This document shows positions 36,950 to 45,753 of a DNA stretch of 64,000 nucleotides, piece after piece (positions within the stretch are counted from its first letter, which is position 1; each line of letters begins with the position of its first letter). A program made the position numbers and the translations under genes. Source of the stretch: Rhodobacteraceae bacterium WFHF2C18 (lineage in GTDB: Bacteria > Pseudomonadota > Alphaproteobacteria > Rhodobacterales > Rhodobacteraceae); the NCBI GenBank assembly GCA_002166865.1, contig NHTQ01000007.1, positions 62,001 through 126,000 on the forward strand, read 5' to 3'. The notes under the pieces were generated by a model that searched no databases, was not told the origin of the DNA, and worked only from the letters and a program-made list of their open reading frames with translations.

Positions 36950-37385
36950 GTCCCCATCTCCTATCGTACCTTTGATCGGCTCGTCCCCGAGGCGCTTTCC
37001 GAGCGGACCGCGAAGCTTCCAGATCACGCGCCAATTCAGACCTTTACTACCGCCTCGCGACGGCCTTGCCACCTGATAAGCCCGTGTTTTTTGTATCCGA
37101 ATGTATCCTTGACCTATGCGCGGCAGAGGCACCTATCGCTCGGTTGCTTGGGCCAGACGGTGAGAAAGCTGAACGGGAAACACAAAACCGTCTTTTTGGG
37201 CGGAACGGGCATAAATTTCGACATGCTGGCCTGTTGTGCCGCGATGCTTGTCCCGCTTGACGCCTTTCTTGCAGCGGGCAGAACGCTCTGCGGACTTGCA
37301 AGCAATCCTGGTATGAAGGCTCTGTCGTGAGCGGCAGACGCAACAAGCTCGGTCGACGCCCACCGCTGGAAAACCTCGCAAGGGG
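36950..37385. other. Promoter region of the copper operon
   Basis: No gene is seen in these 436 bases, which separate the cytochrome c gene from the SHOCT-domain gene on the same strand. The only clear signal is the repeated GGATACA element at 37092-37108. Confidence 0.6.
37092..37108 (-). promoter_or_regulatory. Direct-repeat operator GGATACA-N3-GGATACA
   Basis: On the minus strand two exact GGATACA copies lie 10 bp apart, about one helical turn, the spacing expected for an OmpR-type dimer. The same core occurs between the response regulator gene and the EF-hand gene at 39901-39939. This is probably the binding site of the response regulator encoded at 39126-39848. Confidence 0.6.
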
Positions 37386-37706
37386 CTATTTTTCAAGCAC
37401 CTTGCGCCGGCGGTCGAACTCTTCCTCGTCGATCTCGCCCGCGGCAAAGCGTTCGCGCAGGATCTCGAGCGCATCGCGCTTTCCGCGATTGCCGGCGCCC
37501 TGATTGTCGGTGAACCATTTCACGGCAAAAACGATCAGGGCGATGACGACACCCCAGAACAGGATCATCATAAGCCCGCCCAACATTCCGTGTCCGCCAC
37601 CCCACATCATGTGACCATATCCTTCCTGCCAGTTGTCCCCGGGACTCGCGGCGGCCAGTGAGGGCGCCGCAAGACCGATGATTGTCCAGATTGCCGTTCG
37701 TCTCAT
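37386..37706 (-). CDS. SHOCT-domain membrane protein
   Basis: 106 residues: signal-like N-terminus, a His/Met/Gly-rich turn (YGHMMWGGGHGMLGG), one transmembrane helix and a C-terminal SHOCT domain (DALEILRERFAAGEIDEEEF). SHOCT proteins are common beside copper and silver resistance genes; the short domain mediates oligomerisation. It follows the histidine kinase gene with one base between them, and AGGAGA lies before the ATG. Confidence 0.88.
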   Translation of the reverse strand: MRRTAIWTIIGLAAPSLAAASPGDNWQEGYGHMMWGGGHGMLGGLMMILFWGVVIALIVFAVKWFTDNQGAGNRGKRDALEILRERFAAGEIDEEEFDRRRKVLEK

Positions 37707-37707
37707 T

Positions 37708-39129
37708 TCAGCTCTCCTTCTGCTTTGTCTGGTCGTTGTTTGGCGCGTCCTCCGCCAGCGGGATGAAGATCGACGCCTTCAGACCGCCTTCGGCACGGTT
37801 TTCGAGCCGGATGTCGCCGCCATGTCCGCGCACGATCGCCCGCGCGATGGCAAGGCCCAGCCCGTGCCCGCCGGTTTCGAGCGAGCGGGACGCTTCCAGC
37901 CGGTGAAACGGCGCAAAGACCTCGTCGAGCTCTTCCTCGGGGAGTCCGGGGCCATCATCGGTGATCTCGATCACCAGATCGTCGCCCGCGCGGTGCCAGC
38001 CGACCGAGGCGCCGCCCCCGTAGCGGGTGGCGTTCTCAACCAGGTTGCGAACGGCCCTGCGCAGGGCGAGCGGGCGAATGCGCACCGTCATCGGCGGGCC
38101 GCCGGTCATCTCGAACGGGGTGGCCTTGTCGCCTGCCAGGGTTTCGAGCCAGTCGGGCAGGTCGACGAGCTCCGAGGCTTCGCGCCCGGCCAGCCCCTCG
38201 GCGAAGTCGAGCGTGGCCTCGGCCATGGCCTGCATCTCGTCGATGGACGCGATCAGGCTCTCGCGGGTCTCTTCGTCTTCAACGAGTTCTGCATCGAAGC
38301 GCATCGCGGTGAGCGGCGAGCGCAGGTCATGGCTGACCGCGGCGAGGATGCGGGTGCGGTCCGCGACAAATCGCGTCAGCCGATCCTGCATGCGGTTGAA
38401 CGCGCGGGTGAGGTCGCGCACCTCGTCGGGGCCGGCGACCGGCAGCGGCTCACCCGCGTCGCCGCGCCCCAGGTCCTCGGCGGCACGCGACAGATCCCGC
38501 AGGGGCCCGGTCAGACGGGTCATCACGAACCAGAACGCTGCGACAAGGGTCAACCCGGCCGTCAGCCCGAAGGCGAGAAAGGACGACAGCGGCCATTGCA
38601 ATGGCGGGCGTTCGAACCGCGTGGCGACGTTCAGCCACTGACCGCCCGAGAGCGCGATGGACAGGGTCATCTCGACCGCCTGCATTCGGCCGCGCATCAT
38701 GTCCTGATGCATCCGGGCCATTTGCGGGGACAGGTTCGGGATCGGGTGGAACGGAACGGCGGTTTCCCTGAGGTTGACCCTGATGTCGCGACTGAAGCTG
38801 TCGCCAAGCAAGGCCCGGACCCGCGTTTCGATGTAGTCTGCGTGATGATGGTCGGGCACGGTGACGCTTGGCGCGGGCGCAAGATCGAACCGCACGAGCG
38901 GTGAGTTCGCCGCCCGCACGATGGACGCGGACAGATCGGGCGGCGCTTCTTCCAGCAGCCGCACGACATTGGCGGCGCGCCCGGCCGCCTCGAAGCCCAG
39001 GGCGGCGCGGACGGCAAGGCTGCGCTCGTCCGCGAAGAGCCACAGGCTCACCACCTGCGCTAGGGCCAGGGCCCCGAGGATGAGAAGCACGAGTTGCGCG
39101 CGCAAGGTGCCGATCCGCGGCCGGGTCAT
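37708..39129 (-). CDS. Sensor histidine kinase, metal-responsive type
   Basis: 473 residues. Two transmembrane helices (about 11-33 and 184-206) flank a periplasmic domain with VPDHHHADY and ARMHQDMMRGRMQ, His/Met clusters that could sense copper. HAMP, then dimerisation domain with phosphorylated His267 (AVSHDLRSPL), N-box NLVENATRYG and G-box HGLGLAIA. The ATG overlaps the stop of the response regulator. It phosphorylates that regulator. Confidence 0.93.
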   Translation of the reverse strand: MTRPRIGTLRAQLVLLILGALALAQVVSLWLFADERSLAVRAALGFEAAGRAANVVRLLEEAPPDLSASIVRAANSPLVRFDLAPAPSVTVPDHHHADYIETRVRALLGDSFSRDIRVNLRETAVPFHPIPNLSPQMARMHQDMMRGRMQAVEMTLSIALSGGQWLNVATRFERPPLQWPLSSFLAFGLTAGLTLVAAFWFVMTRLTGPLRDLSRAAEDLGRGDAGEPLPVAGPDEVRDLTRAFNRMQDRLTRFVADRTRILAAVSHDLRSPLTAMRFDAELVEDEETRESLIASIDEMQAMAEATLDFAEGLAGREASELVDLPDWLETLAGDKATPFEMTGGPPMTVRIRPLALRRAVRNLVENATRYGGGASVGWHRAGDDLVIEITDDGPGLPEEELDEVFAPFHRLEASRSLETGGHGLGLAIARAIVRGHGGDIRLENRAEGGLKASIFIPLAEDAPNNDQTKQKES

Positions 39130-39848
39130 TCGACCACCTCGACATCGGCGTTCAGACTGTAGCCCTGGCTTCGCACGGTGGTGATGAGCGTCGGTCGCAA
39201 CGGGTCCATCTCGATCTTGCGCCGCAGCCGGCTGATCTGGTTGTCGATAGTGCGATCGAGCGGCCCCGCCGCGCGCCCCGCCGTGAGGTCGAGAAGCTGC
39301 TCGCGGCTCAGAACCGTGCGCGGACGCGCCAGAAGGACCGTCAACAGCCGAAATTCCGCCGTGGTCAGTTGCACGCGATTGCCGTCCCGGTCGGTCAGCA
39401 TGTGCGCGTCGGTATCGAGCGTCAGTCCGCCGAACCGCAGGATGCGCCCCGAAAGCGGCCCGGCCTCGCGTCTCTCCTCGGGCGCGCGGCGCAGGACCGC
39501 CTTGATCCGTGCCAACAGCTCGCGGGGGTTGAACGGTTTCGGCAGATAGTCGTCCGCGCCGATCTCAAGCCCCACGATCCGGTCCTGATCCTGCCCCAGC
39601 GCCGTGAGCATGATGATCGGAAGCCGTTTCTCGGCCGATAGGCGCTTGCAGATCGAAAGCCCGTCCTCGCCCGGCATCATGACGTCGAGCACCATCAGGT
39701 CGAAGTGACCTTTCGCGAGCTTTTCGCCCATCTCCCGGGCATCCTTGGCCGCCGTCGCCCGCATGCCATTGCGTTCCAGGAACCGCGTGACCGAGTCCCG
39801 GATCTGACGGTGATCGTCGACGACGAGGATATGCGGCAGGCTATTCAT
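39126..39848 (-). CDS. OmpR-family response regulator
   Basis: 240 residues: receiver domain with Asp55 (VLDVMMPG) and C-terminal winged helix (LTTAEFRLLTVLL). The start at 39848 (MNSLPHILVVDD) fits the receiver domain; 39857 is possible. It is the first gene of an operon with the kinase and the SHOCT protein. Proximity and the shared GGATACA sites suggest control of the copper operon and of the EF-hand gene. Confidence 0.92.
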   Translation of the reverse strand: MNSLPHILVVDDHRQIRDSVTRFLERNGMRATAAKDAREMGEKLAKGHFDLMVLDVMMPGEDGLSICKRLSAEKRLPIIMLTALGQDQDRIVGLEIGADDYLPKPFNPRELLARIKAVLRRAPEERREAGPLSGRILRFGGLTLDTDAHMLTDRDGNRVQLTTAEFRLLTVLLARPRTVLSREQLLDLTAGRAAGPLDRTIDNQISRLRRKIEMDPLRPTLITTVRSQGYSLNADVEVVE

Positions 39849-39900
39849 CTGTCTCATTTGGCAGTGTGGCGGCGCGCGGTCAGCACCGGGATTGTAACGC

Positions 39901-39939
39901 TTTGTATCAGCCCCCCGCGTTGCGACGAACGGATACAAA
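39901..39939. promoter_or_regulatory. Inverted GATACA half-sites between divergent genes
   Basis: TTTGTATC at 39901-39908 and GGATACAAA at 39931-39939 form inverted half-sites 22 bases apart, between the response regulator (minus) and the EF-hand protein (plus). The core is the same as in the operator at 37092. Autoregulation plus activation of the divergent gene is the likely role. Confidence 0.55.
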
Positions 39940-40018
39940 ATCGGGAATGACGGCGCCTTGGCGGTCCTTCATCTCTTCCCATGTCGGTGACGCGTTTCTC
40001 ACGGAAAAGGAGACATAC

Positions 40019-40639
40019 ATGAATACCAGAGCGAAACTCGCAGCAGCAACCGCCATCTTTATGGCTCTGGGCGGTGCAGCCCTCGCCGCAGGCACTCACG
40101 GGCATGGTGGCCAGGGTGCTCCGGGAGCGCAGGGTCCGGCCGCCGGAAATCATGACATAATGCAGGTGATGATGCGGATGCATCGGCAAATGATGCAGGG
40201 CGGCATGGGCATGATGGGCTCCGGTGGGCCCATGGGCGGCATGGGCCAGGGCATGATGGGCGGCGGCGCGTCGCTGATGGGCATGGGCCTGGAGCGGTTC
40301 GACGCCGATGGCGATGGCACGGTGACGCCCGAAGAAGCCCAGGAAGGATTGCAGGCCCTGCTGGCGGAATACGATGCCGATGGCAACGAAACCCTGTCGC
40401 TCGCCGAATTCGAGACGCTCCACGGCGCGCTCATCCGCGAAACCATGGTGGACCGCTTCCAGTTCCTCGACGACGATGGCGACGGCGCGGTGTCGGTGGC
40501 AGAAATCGTCAAGCCTGCCGACATGATGGAGCGCATGCAGACGATGCGCGACAGCATGATGCCCGGACCCAATGGTGGCATGCAGCGCGACGGCGGCATG
40601 ATGGGGACACCCGGCCAAGGTCGGATGGGCAACAACTGA
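40019..40639 (+). CDS. Exported EF-hand protein with Met-rich region
   Basis: 206 residues with a signal peptide (cleaved near ALA-AG). A Met/Gly-rich block at about 45-88 (MQVMMRMHRQMMQGGMGMM and similar) could bind Cu(I). It is followed by three EF-hand loops (DADGDGTVTPEE, DADGNETLSLAE, DDDGDGAVSVAE) and a second Met-rich tail. AAAAGGAG precedes the ATG. The combination suggests a periplasmic metal buffer. Confidence 0.85.
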   Translation: MNTRAKLAAATAIFMALGGAALAAGTHGHGGQGAPGAQGPAAGNHDIMQVMMRMHRQMMQGGMGMMGSGGPMGGMGQGMMGGGASLMGMGLERFDADGDGTVTPEEAQEGLQALLAEYDADGNETLSLAEFETLHGALIRETMVDRFQFLDDDGDGAVSVAEIVKPADMMERMQTMRDSMMPGPNGGMQRDGGMMGTPGQGRMGNN

Positions 40640-40714
40640 GCCCGCCTTGCTGCCACCCCTCGCCCGGTCCCGCATCCTGCGGGGCCGGGCCCAACTCCTG
40701 AAAGGACAGACAGA

Positions 40715-41101
40715 ATGGCATACACACATGACCGCCTGCTGGCGGATACCGGCATCGACGACGCAGATACCCGCGTGCGCGCGGCGCTGGCCGACGCTGG
40801 TTTCGGCGTTCTGACCGAGATCGACGTCAAGGCGACGATGAAGAAAAAGATCGACAAGGACATGGCGGGCTACAGGATCCTTGGTGCCTGCAACCCGAAC
40901 ATGGCGTGGGAGGCCATGGGCCTCGAGCCGCGGATCGGCGCGATGCTGCCCTGCAACGTGATCCTGCGCAGCGTCGACGGCGGCACCGAGGTGAGCGCCA
41001 TCGACCCGGTTGCCTCGATGCAGGCAGTGGACAATGCCGAGTTGCACAAGGTCGCAGGTCATGTCCGCGACATGCTCGTGCGCGCTGTGGATGCGGCCTG
41101 A
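40715..41101 (+). CDS. DUF302 domain protein
   Basis: 128 residues, cytoplasmic by sequence, covering one DUF302 domain (ILGACNPNMAWEAM and LLPCNV-like LPCNVILR segments). The cysteine pair is conserved in the family, and DUF302 genes are frequent in sulfur- and metal-related clusters. The molecular function is unknown. AAAGGAC lies before the ATG. Confidence 0.88.
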   Translation: MAYTHDRLLADTGIDDADTRVRAALADAGFGVLTEIDVKATMKKKIDKDMAGYRILGACNPNMAWEAMGLEPRIGAMLPCNVILRSVDGGTEVSAIDPVASMQAVDNAELHKVAGHVRDMLVRAVDAA

Positions 41102-41113
41102 AGGAGGCCGTCG

Positions 41114-41587
41114 ATGACAACGGCACACGGTCGGCGCCTCTTCGTAATTGGGCTGGCGGCAGGGCCTGTCACCCTCATCACGTCTCCCCTGACCGCACAG
41201 GCCCGGACAATCTGGTCGGCGGACGAGGCCTACGACGCCCTTCTGGCAGACAGCGCGCGCGTCGTCGATGTGCGGTCGCGCGAGGAGTGGCTGGAAACCG
41301 GCGTAGGGGCCGGGGTCTGGCCGATCAGCATGCACGAGGACCGATTTCCGGATCGCCTCTTTGCGGCGAAGGCGCTGGCCGGATCCCGAGACGTCGGCCT
41401 GATCTGCGCGACCGGGGGGCGTTCGGCGTCCCTGCTCCGTGCGCTCCGGCAGGCTCGTTACGAGGGCTACGTGGATATCTCCGAGGGAATGCTGGGTTCT
41501 CGCCGGGGTCCCGGCTGGCTTGCTGCCGGTCTGCCCGTGGTTCCGCTGGACGCAGCGCTTGCCTCGATGCCGGAAGACCTTGCCTGA
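41114..41587 (+). CDS. Exported rhodanese-like protein
   Basis: 157 residues with an N-terminal export signal (RRLFVIGLAAGPVTLITSP). A single rhodanese domain has active Cys98 in ICATGGRS. It may move sulfur or act on thiols in the periplasm. It lies 12 bases after the DUF302 gene and one base before the next start. Confidence 0.85.
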   Translation: MTTAHGRRLFVIGLAAGPVTLITSPLTAQARTIWSADEAYDALLADSARVVDVRSREEWLETGVGAGVWPISMHEDRFPDRLFAAKALAGSRDVGLICATGGRSASLLRALRQARYEGYVDISEGMLGSRRGPGWLAAGLPVVPLDAALASMPEDLA

Positions 41588-41588
41588 C

Positions 41589-42320
41589 GTGCCCGAAGAG
41601 AGCGCCTCGAAGAGAAATAACTACCTGTTCCTCGGCAAGGGTGCCGCCCTTGTCGTCGGTGCTCTCCTTGGGCTGGGCCTCGTAGGCTGGGCTGCAGGAT
41701 GGTGGTCGTTCGACCTGGACCGGGTGACGGTCGAGACGTGGGTCGCGCGCGCCGGATCTCTTGGTCCACTCGCGGTTGTCTTCCTCATGACGGTCGCGGT
41801 CGTTGCCAGCCCCATTCCAAGCGCGCCGGTCGCGCTGGCTTCGGGGGCCGCTTATGGTCACTACGCCGGCACTCTCTATGTCGCATTAGGATCCGAGCTC
41901 GGCGCACTTGCGGCCTTCCTCATAGCCCGCGGGCTGGGGCGTGGTCCGGTCGAGCGCCTTCTGGGCGAAAAAGCCGATTACGGCCTGTTGGGCTCGCAGA
42001 ACGCGCTGACTCTCACGGTTTTCGCCAGCCGCCTTCTGCCCTTCGTCTCGTTCGACGCGATGAGCTATGCCGCGGGGCTCAGTCGCCTTCACTTCTGGCG
42101 CTTCGCCCTGGCCACGATGGCCGGCATCCTGCCCACGAGTTTCGTGCTCGCGCATTTTGGCAGCGCTGCGATGGACGGCACCTTCGGTAGCGCGGAATGG
42201 ATCGCCCTCGGACTGGGCCTCATGACGGGCCTTCCCCTTTTGCTGGTTGCGCTTCGCCGTGGCGCAACCTCGAGAAAAGACGATCGGGCGAAAGACACCA
42301 CGGAGGCCGGTCGATCATGA
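41589..42320 (+). CDS. TVP38/TMEM64 (DedA-like) membrane protein
   Basis: 243 residues, starting at a GTG one base after the rhodanese stop. About six hydrophobic segments with the VTT-domain motif (VVASPIPSAPVALASGAAYG) and the FASRLLPFVSFDAMSYAAGL segment typical of the family. Relatives move lipids or are linked to metal tolerance (mercury, selenite). The role here is inferred only from its neighbours. Confidence 0.85.
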   Translation: MPEESASKRNNYLFLGKGAALVVGALLGLGLVGWAAGWWSFDLDRVTVETWVARAGSLGPLAVVFLMTVAVVASPIPSAPVALASGAAYGHYAGTLYVALGSELGALAAFLIARGLGRGPVERLLGEKADYGLLGSQNALTLTVFASRLLPFVSFDAMSYAAGLSRLHFWRFALATMAGILPTSFVLAHFGSAAMDGTFGSAEWIALGLGLMTGLPLLLVALRRGATSRKDDRAKDTTEAGRS

Positions 42321-42457
42321 GTTCGGATTACAAGAAGAACAGCCTCAGCCTGCCCGACGCCGTGGCGATGGGAACGGGCGTGATGATCGGCGCCGGTGGA
42401 AATGAGAGGATCGGCGCATCGCACCTTGACCTTCCCACCACTGGAAACCCCACGTGA
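42317..42457 (+). pseudogene. Truncated N-terminus of an APC amino-acid permease
   Basis: The frame begins MSSDYKKNSLSLPDAVAM and continues GTGVMIGAG, which is the start of APC-type permeases (first transmembrane helix). After about 27 codons (near 42397) homology breaks and an unrelated tail of 19 residues follows. The rest of the permease is missing. The break lies immediately before the copA promoter, which marks an insertion or deletion junction. Confidence 0.7.
42426..42449 (+). promoter_or_regulatory. CueR-type operator/promoter of copA
   Basis: TTGACC (42426-42431) is the -35 element. The dyad ACCTTCC-N7-GGAAACC at 42429-42449 matches the copper MerR-family (CueR) operator in layout and sequence, sitting in the long spacer typical of MerR promoters. 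No cueR gene is present in the window. The copA start is 33 bases downstream. Confidence 0.75.
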
Positions 42458-42482
42458 ACCGTAGATGCAAAGGGGATAAACG

Positions 42483-44813
42483 ATGTCCGACCACGACCAT
42501 CACCACCACCACGCTCCGGCCTCTGGCGTGAAAACCGCGACGGACCCGGTCTGCGGCATGCAGGTCGAGATGCGCGAGGACGCGCGGTCGCGGGACTACG
42601 GCGGCGAGACCTACTGGTTCTGCTCCGAAGGCTGCGAGACGAAATTCGGTATGGATCCTTATTTCTACGCGTTGGGAAACGCGCAGAAGACATCGCAGAA
42701 AGCCCAGCCCGGCACGCAATACACCTGCCCGATGCACCCCGAGATCATCCGCGACGAACCGGGGAGTTGCCCGATCTGCGGCATGGCGCTGGAGCCGATG
42801 GTGCCCTCGGACGAGCCCAGCGAGGAACTGAACGACTTCACCCGGCGGATGTGGATCAGCGCCGCGGCGGCCGTGCCGCTGGTGATCCTGACCATGGGCG
42901 AGCTGGTCGGCCTGCCGGTTCGCGACTGGCTGGGCCACCAGCTCTCGGTTTACATCGAATTCGTCCTCGCCACGCCCATTATTCTCTGGGCGGCGCTTCC
43001 GTTCTTCCGGCGCGGCGTCGACTCGTTCAGGAATCTGTCCCCCAACATGTGGACGCTGATCTCGCTCGGGGTCGGCGCGGCCTACGTCTACTCGCTGGTC
43101 GCCACCTTCGCGCCGGGGTTGTTCCCTGAGCAGTATCGGATGGGCGAAGGCGTCGGCACGTATTTCGAGGCCGCCGTCGTCATCATCGCGCTGGTCTTCG
43201 TGGGCCAGGTGCTCGAGTTGCGGGCACGGGAACGCACCGGCGACGCGATCCGGGCGCTGATGGACCTTGCACCCAAGACCGCGCGGCGGATCCTGGCGGA
43301 CGGCACGGAATACGACGCACCACTGGAAAACATCGTGGAGGGCGACCTCCTGCGCGTGCGGCCGGGCGACAGCGTCCCGGTGGACGGCGAAGTGGTCGAG
43401 GGCCGATCCTCCATTGACGAAAGCATGATCACGGGCGAGCCGGTTCCCGTCGAGAAGACCGTAGGCGACCGGGTGACCGGCGGGACGATCAACAAGAACG
43501 GAACGCTTGCGATCCGGGCGACGCAGGTCGGCGCCGACACCGTGCTGGCCCAGATTGTCGAGATGGTCGCGGGCGCCCGCCGCTCCCGCGCGCCCATCCA
43601 GGGGCTGGCGGACCGGGTCTCGTCGATCTTCGTGCCAACGGTCGTGGCGATAGCGATCGCGGCGTTCCTCGCCTGGCTCTCGTTCGGCCCGGAGCCGGCG
43701 CTGGCCTTTGCCATCGCTTCGGCCGTCTCCGTCCTGATCATCGCCTGTCCCTGCGCCCTCGGCCTCGCAACACCGATCTCGATCACGACGGCTGCGGGGC
43801 GCGGCGCACAAGCGGGCGTGCTGATCAAGGACGCCGAGGCGCTGGAGCGGATGGCCCGCGTCGATACCGTGATCGTGGACAAGACCGGCACGCTGACCGA
43901 GGGCAAGCCGACGCTGACGGATGTCGTGGCGCTGCAGGGCGACGAGGCGGAGGTGTTGGGCCTCGCCGCCGCTTTGGAACGTGGCTCGGAACATCCGCTG
44001 GCCGAGGCGATCGTCGCGGGCGCGCGGGATCGCGGTCTGTCGCTCGGCAGCGCGGCCGATTTCGAAGCGGTCACCGGCAAGGGCGTGCGCGGCACCGTCG
44101 ACGGACGCCGCGTGGCGCTCGGCAATCCGGCGATGATGCGGGATCTCGGGCTCGAGACCGGCGACGCCGAGGCGCGGGCCGACACGCTCCGCGCCGATGG
44201 CAAGACGGCGATGTTCGTGGCAGTGGACGGCGCGCTGGCGGGGGTCGTCGCCGTGGCCGACCCGATCAAGCAAAGCACCGAAGGGGCGATCCGCGATCTG
44301 CACGCGCTCGGTCTGACGATCATCATGGCCACCGGCGACAACCAGCGAACGGCAGAGGCCGTGGCGCGGCAACTGGGCATCGACGAGGTGCGCGCCGGCG
44401 TCCTGCCCGAGGACAAGCAGAAGCTGGTCGAGGAATTGCGCGCGAAGGGCGCGTCGGTGGCGATGGCCGGCGACGGTGTGAACGACGCCCCGGCGCTGGC
44501 GGCGGCGGACGTGGGCATCGCCATGAGCACGGGCGCCGACGTCGCCGTGGAGAGCGCGGGCATCACGCTGATGCGCGGCGATCTGGTGGGGCTGGTGCGG
44601 GCGCGGAAGCTCGCGAAGGCGACGCTGCGCAACATCCGTCAGAACCTGTTCTTTGCCTTCGCCTACAACGCGGCCGGCGTGCCGATCGCGGCCGGGGTCC
44701 TCTATCCGGTCGTCGGCCTGCTCCTGTCGCCGATGATCGCGGCTGCGGCGATGAGCCTGTCGTCGGTCTCGGTCATCTCGAACGCGCTGCGGTTGCGGGG
44801 CGTAAAGCTCTGA
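42483..44813 (+). CDS. copA: Copper-translocating P1B-type ATPase
   Basis: 776 residues. The N-terminus has a His run (HDHHHHH), a YHS domain ([10 protein letters not shown], residues 20-60) and a second metal-binding module (YTCPMHPEI...[10 protein letters not shown], 80-105) in place of an HMA domain. Eight helices include the CPC ion motif at 422-424. The phosphorylated Asp466 is in DKTGT, with GDGVNDAP later. It pumps Cu(I) out of the cytoplasm. AGGGGATAAACG precedes the ATG. Confidence 0.95.
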   Translation: MSDHDHHHHHAPASGVKTATDPVCGMQVEMREDARSRDYGGETYWFCSEGCETKFGMDPYFYALGNAQKTSQKAQPGTQYTCPMHPEIIRDEPGSCPICGMALEPMVPSDEPSEELNDFTRRMWISAAAAVPLVILTMGELVGLPVRDWLGHQLSVYIEFVLATPIILWAALPFFRRGVDSFRNLSPNMWTLISLGVGAAYVYSLVATFAPGLFPEQYRMGEGVGTYFEAAVVIIALVFVGQVLELRARERTGDAIRALMDLAPKTARRILADGTEYDAPLENIVEGDLLRVRPGDSVPVDGEVVEGRSSIDESMITGEPVPVEKTVGDRVTGGTINKNGTLAIRATQVGADTVLAQIVEMVAGARRSRAPIQGLADRVSSIFVPTVVAIAIAAFLAWLSFGPEPALAFAIASAVSVLIIACPCALGLATPISITTAAGRGAQAGVLIKDAEALERMARVDTVIVDKTGTLTEGKPTLTDVVALQGDEAEVLGLAAALERGSEHPLAEAIVAGARDRGLSLGSAADFEAVTGKGVRGTVDGRRVALGNPAMMRDLGLETGDAEARADTLRADGKTAMFVAVDGALAGVVAVADPIKQSTEGAIRDLHALGLTIIMATGDNQRTAEAVARQLGIDEVRAGVLPEDKQKLVEELRAKGASVAMAGDGVNDAPALAAADVGIAMSTGADVAVESAGITLMRGDLVGLVRARKLAKATLRNIRQNLFFAFAYNAAGVPIAAGVLYPVVGLLLSPMIAAAAMSLSSVSVISNALRLRGVKL

Positions 44814-44829
44814 TCGAAAGGAGATAGTC

Positions 44830-45753
44830 ATGGCCAACGGGCATCACGGGCATATGCCATCGAGCGGGCGCGGCATGGCGATCTCCGCCTGGCTGACGGG
44901 GGTCTACTTCGTCATCGAGATGGGCATCGGCCTCTGGACAGGGTCGATCGCGGTGATTTCGGACGCGTTCCACACCTTCTCCGCCGTTGGCGGCGTCCTG
45001 GTGGCCATCGTCGCCGCGCGTCTGGCCCGGCGTCCCGCCGATGCGGACCGCAGCTTCGGCTGGTATCGCGCCGAAATCATTGGCGCGCTGGTCAACGGCG
45101 GCTTCCTCCTCGGCATGGCGCTGGTGGTGATCGTTATGGCGGCCATGCGCCTGTCGGACCCGATCGACCTGCCCACGGGCCCGATGCTGCTGGCCGCGGC
45201 CGGCGGGCTGGTCACCGAGTTCATCTCGCTCGGTCTGATCTGGAAGCAGAGCAGGAGCGACCTCAACGTGAAGGGGGCGCTCTGGCATATCATCCAGACT
45301 TTCGTCGGCAGCCTGCTGATCATCGTGACCGCATTGGTGATCAAGTTCACGGGCTTCCTGCTCATCGACCCGATCCTCGGCATGGCGTTCGGCTTCGTGT
45401 TGCTCTGGGCAAGCTGGGGTATCCTGCGCGACTCCATGCACCTGCTGATGGAGGGCACGCCGGCCGATGTCAGCCTGCCGGAGGTCATTCAGGCGCTCGG
45501 GTCCCTCGACGGCGTTGCCGACGCACACCACGTTCACGCCTGGGCGCTGACCAGCGGCAAATACGTCTTTTCCGGTCATCTTCGGGTGCGCGACGGGCAT
45601 TACCCGCAGGACGTGCTCAAGGCCGCGCACGGCATGCTGCGTGACCGCTTCGGCTTCTTCTTCGTGACGTTGCAGGTCGAGACCCGTTGTCTCGATGAAA
45701 GCGGCGCCGAGACGATCGATATCACGCGAAACGACCAGACCGGGGCGGGTTGA
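44830..45753 (+). CDS. Cation diffusion facilitator family protein with altered metal site
   Basis: 307 residues with six predicted helices of the CDF fold and a short cytoplasmic domain (DAHHVHAWAL). In zinc-type CDF proteins the transport site is HxxxD in helix 2 and in helix 5. Here His48 and His153 are kept but the aspartates are replaced (Ala52 and Thr157). It may move another ion or have lost the canonical site. GGAGATAG lies before the ATG, 16 bases after copA. Confidence 0.85.
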   Translation: MANGHHGHMPSSGRGMAISAWLTGVYFVIEMGIGLWTGSIAVISDAFHTFSAVGGVLVAIVAARLARRPADADRSFGWYRAEIIGALVNGGFLLGMALVVIVMAAMRLSDPIDLPTGPMLLAAAGGLVTEFISLGLIWKQSRSDLNVKGALWHIIQTFVGSLLIIVTALVIKFTGFLLIDPILGMAFGFVLLWASWGILRDSMHLLMEGTPADVSLPEVIQALGSLDGVADAHHVHAWALTSGKYVFSGHLRVRDGHYPQDVLKAAHGMLRDRFGFFFVTLQVETRCLDESGAETIDITRNDQTGAG

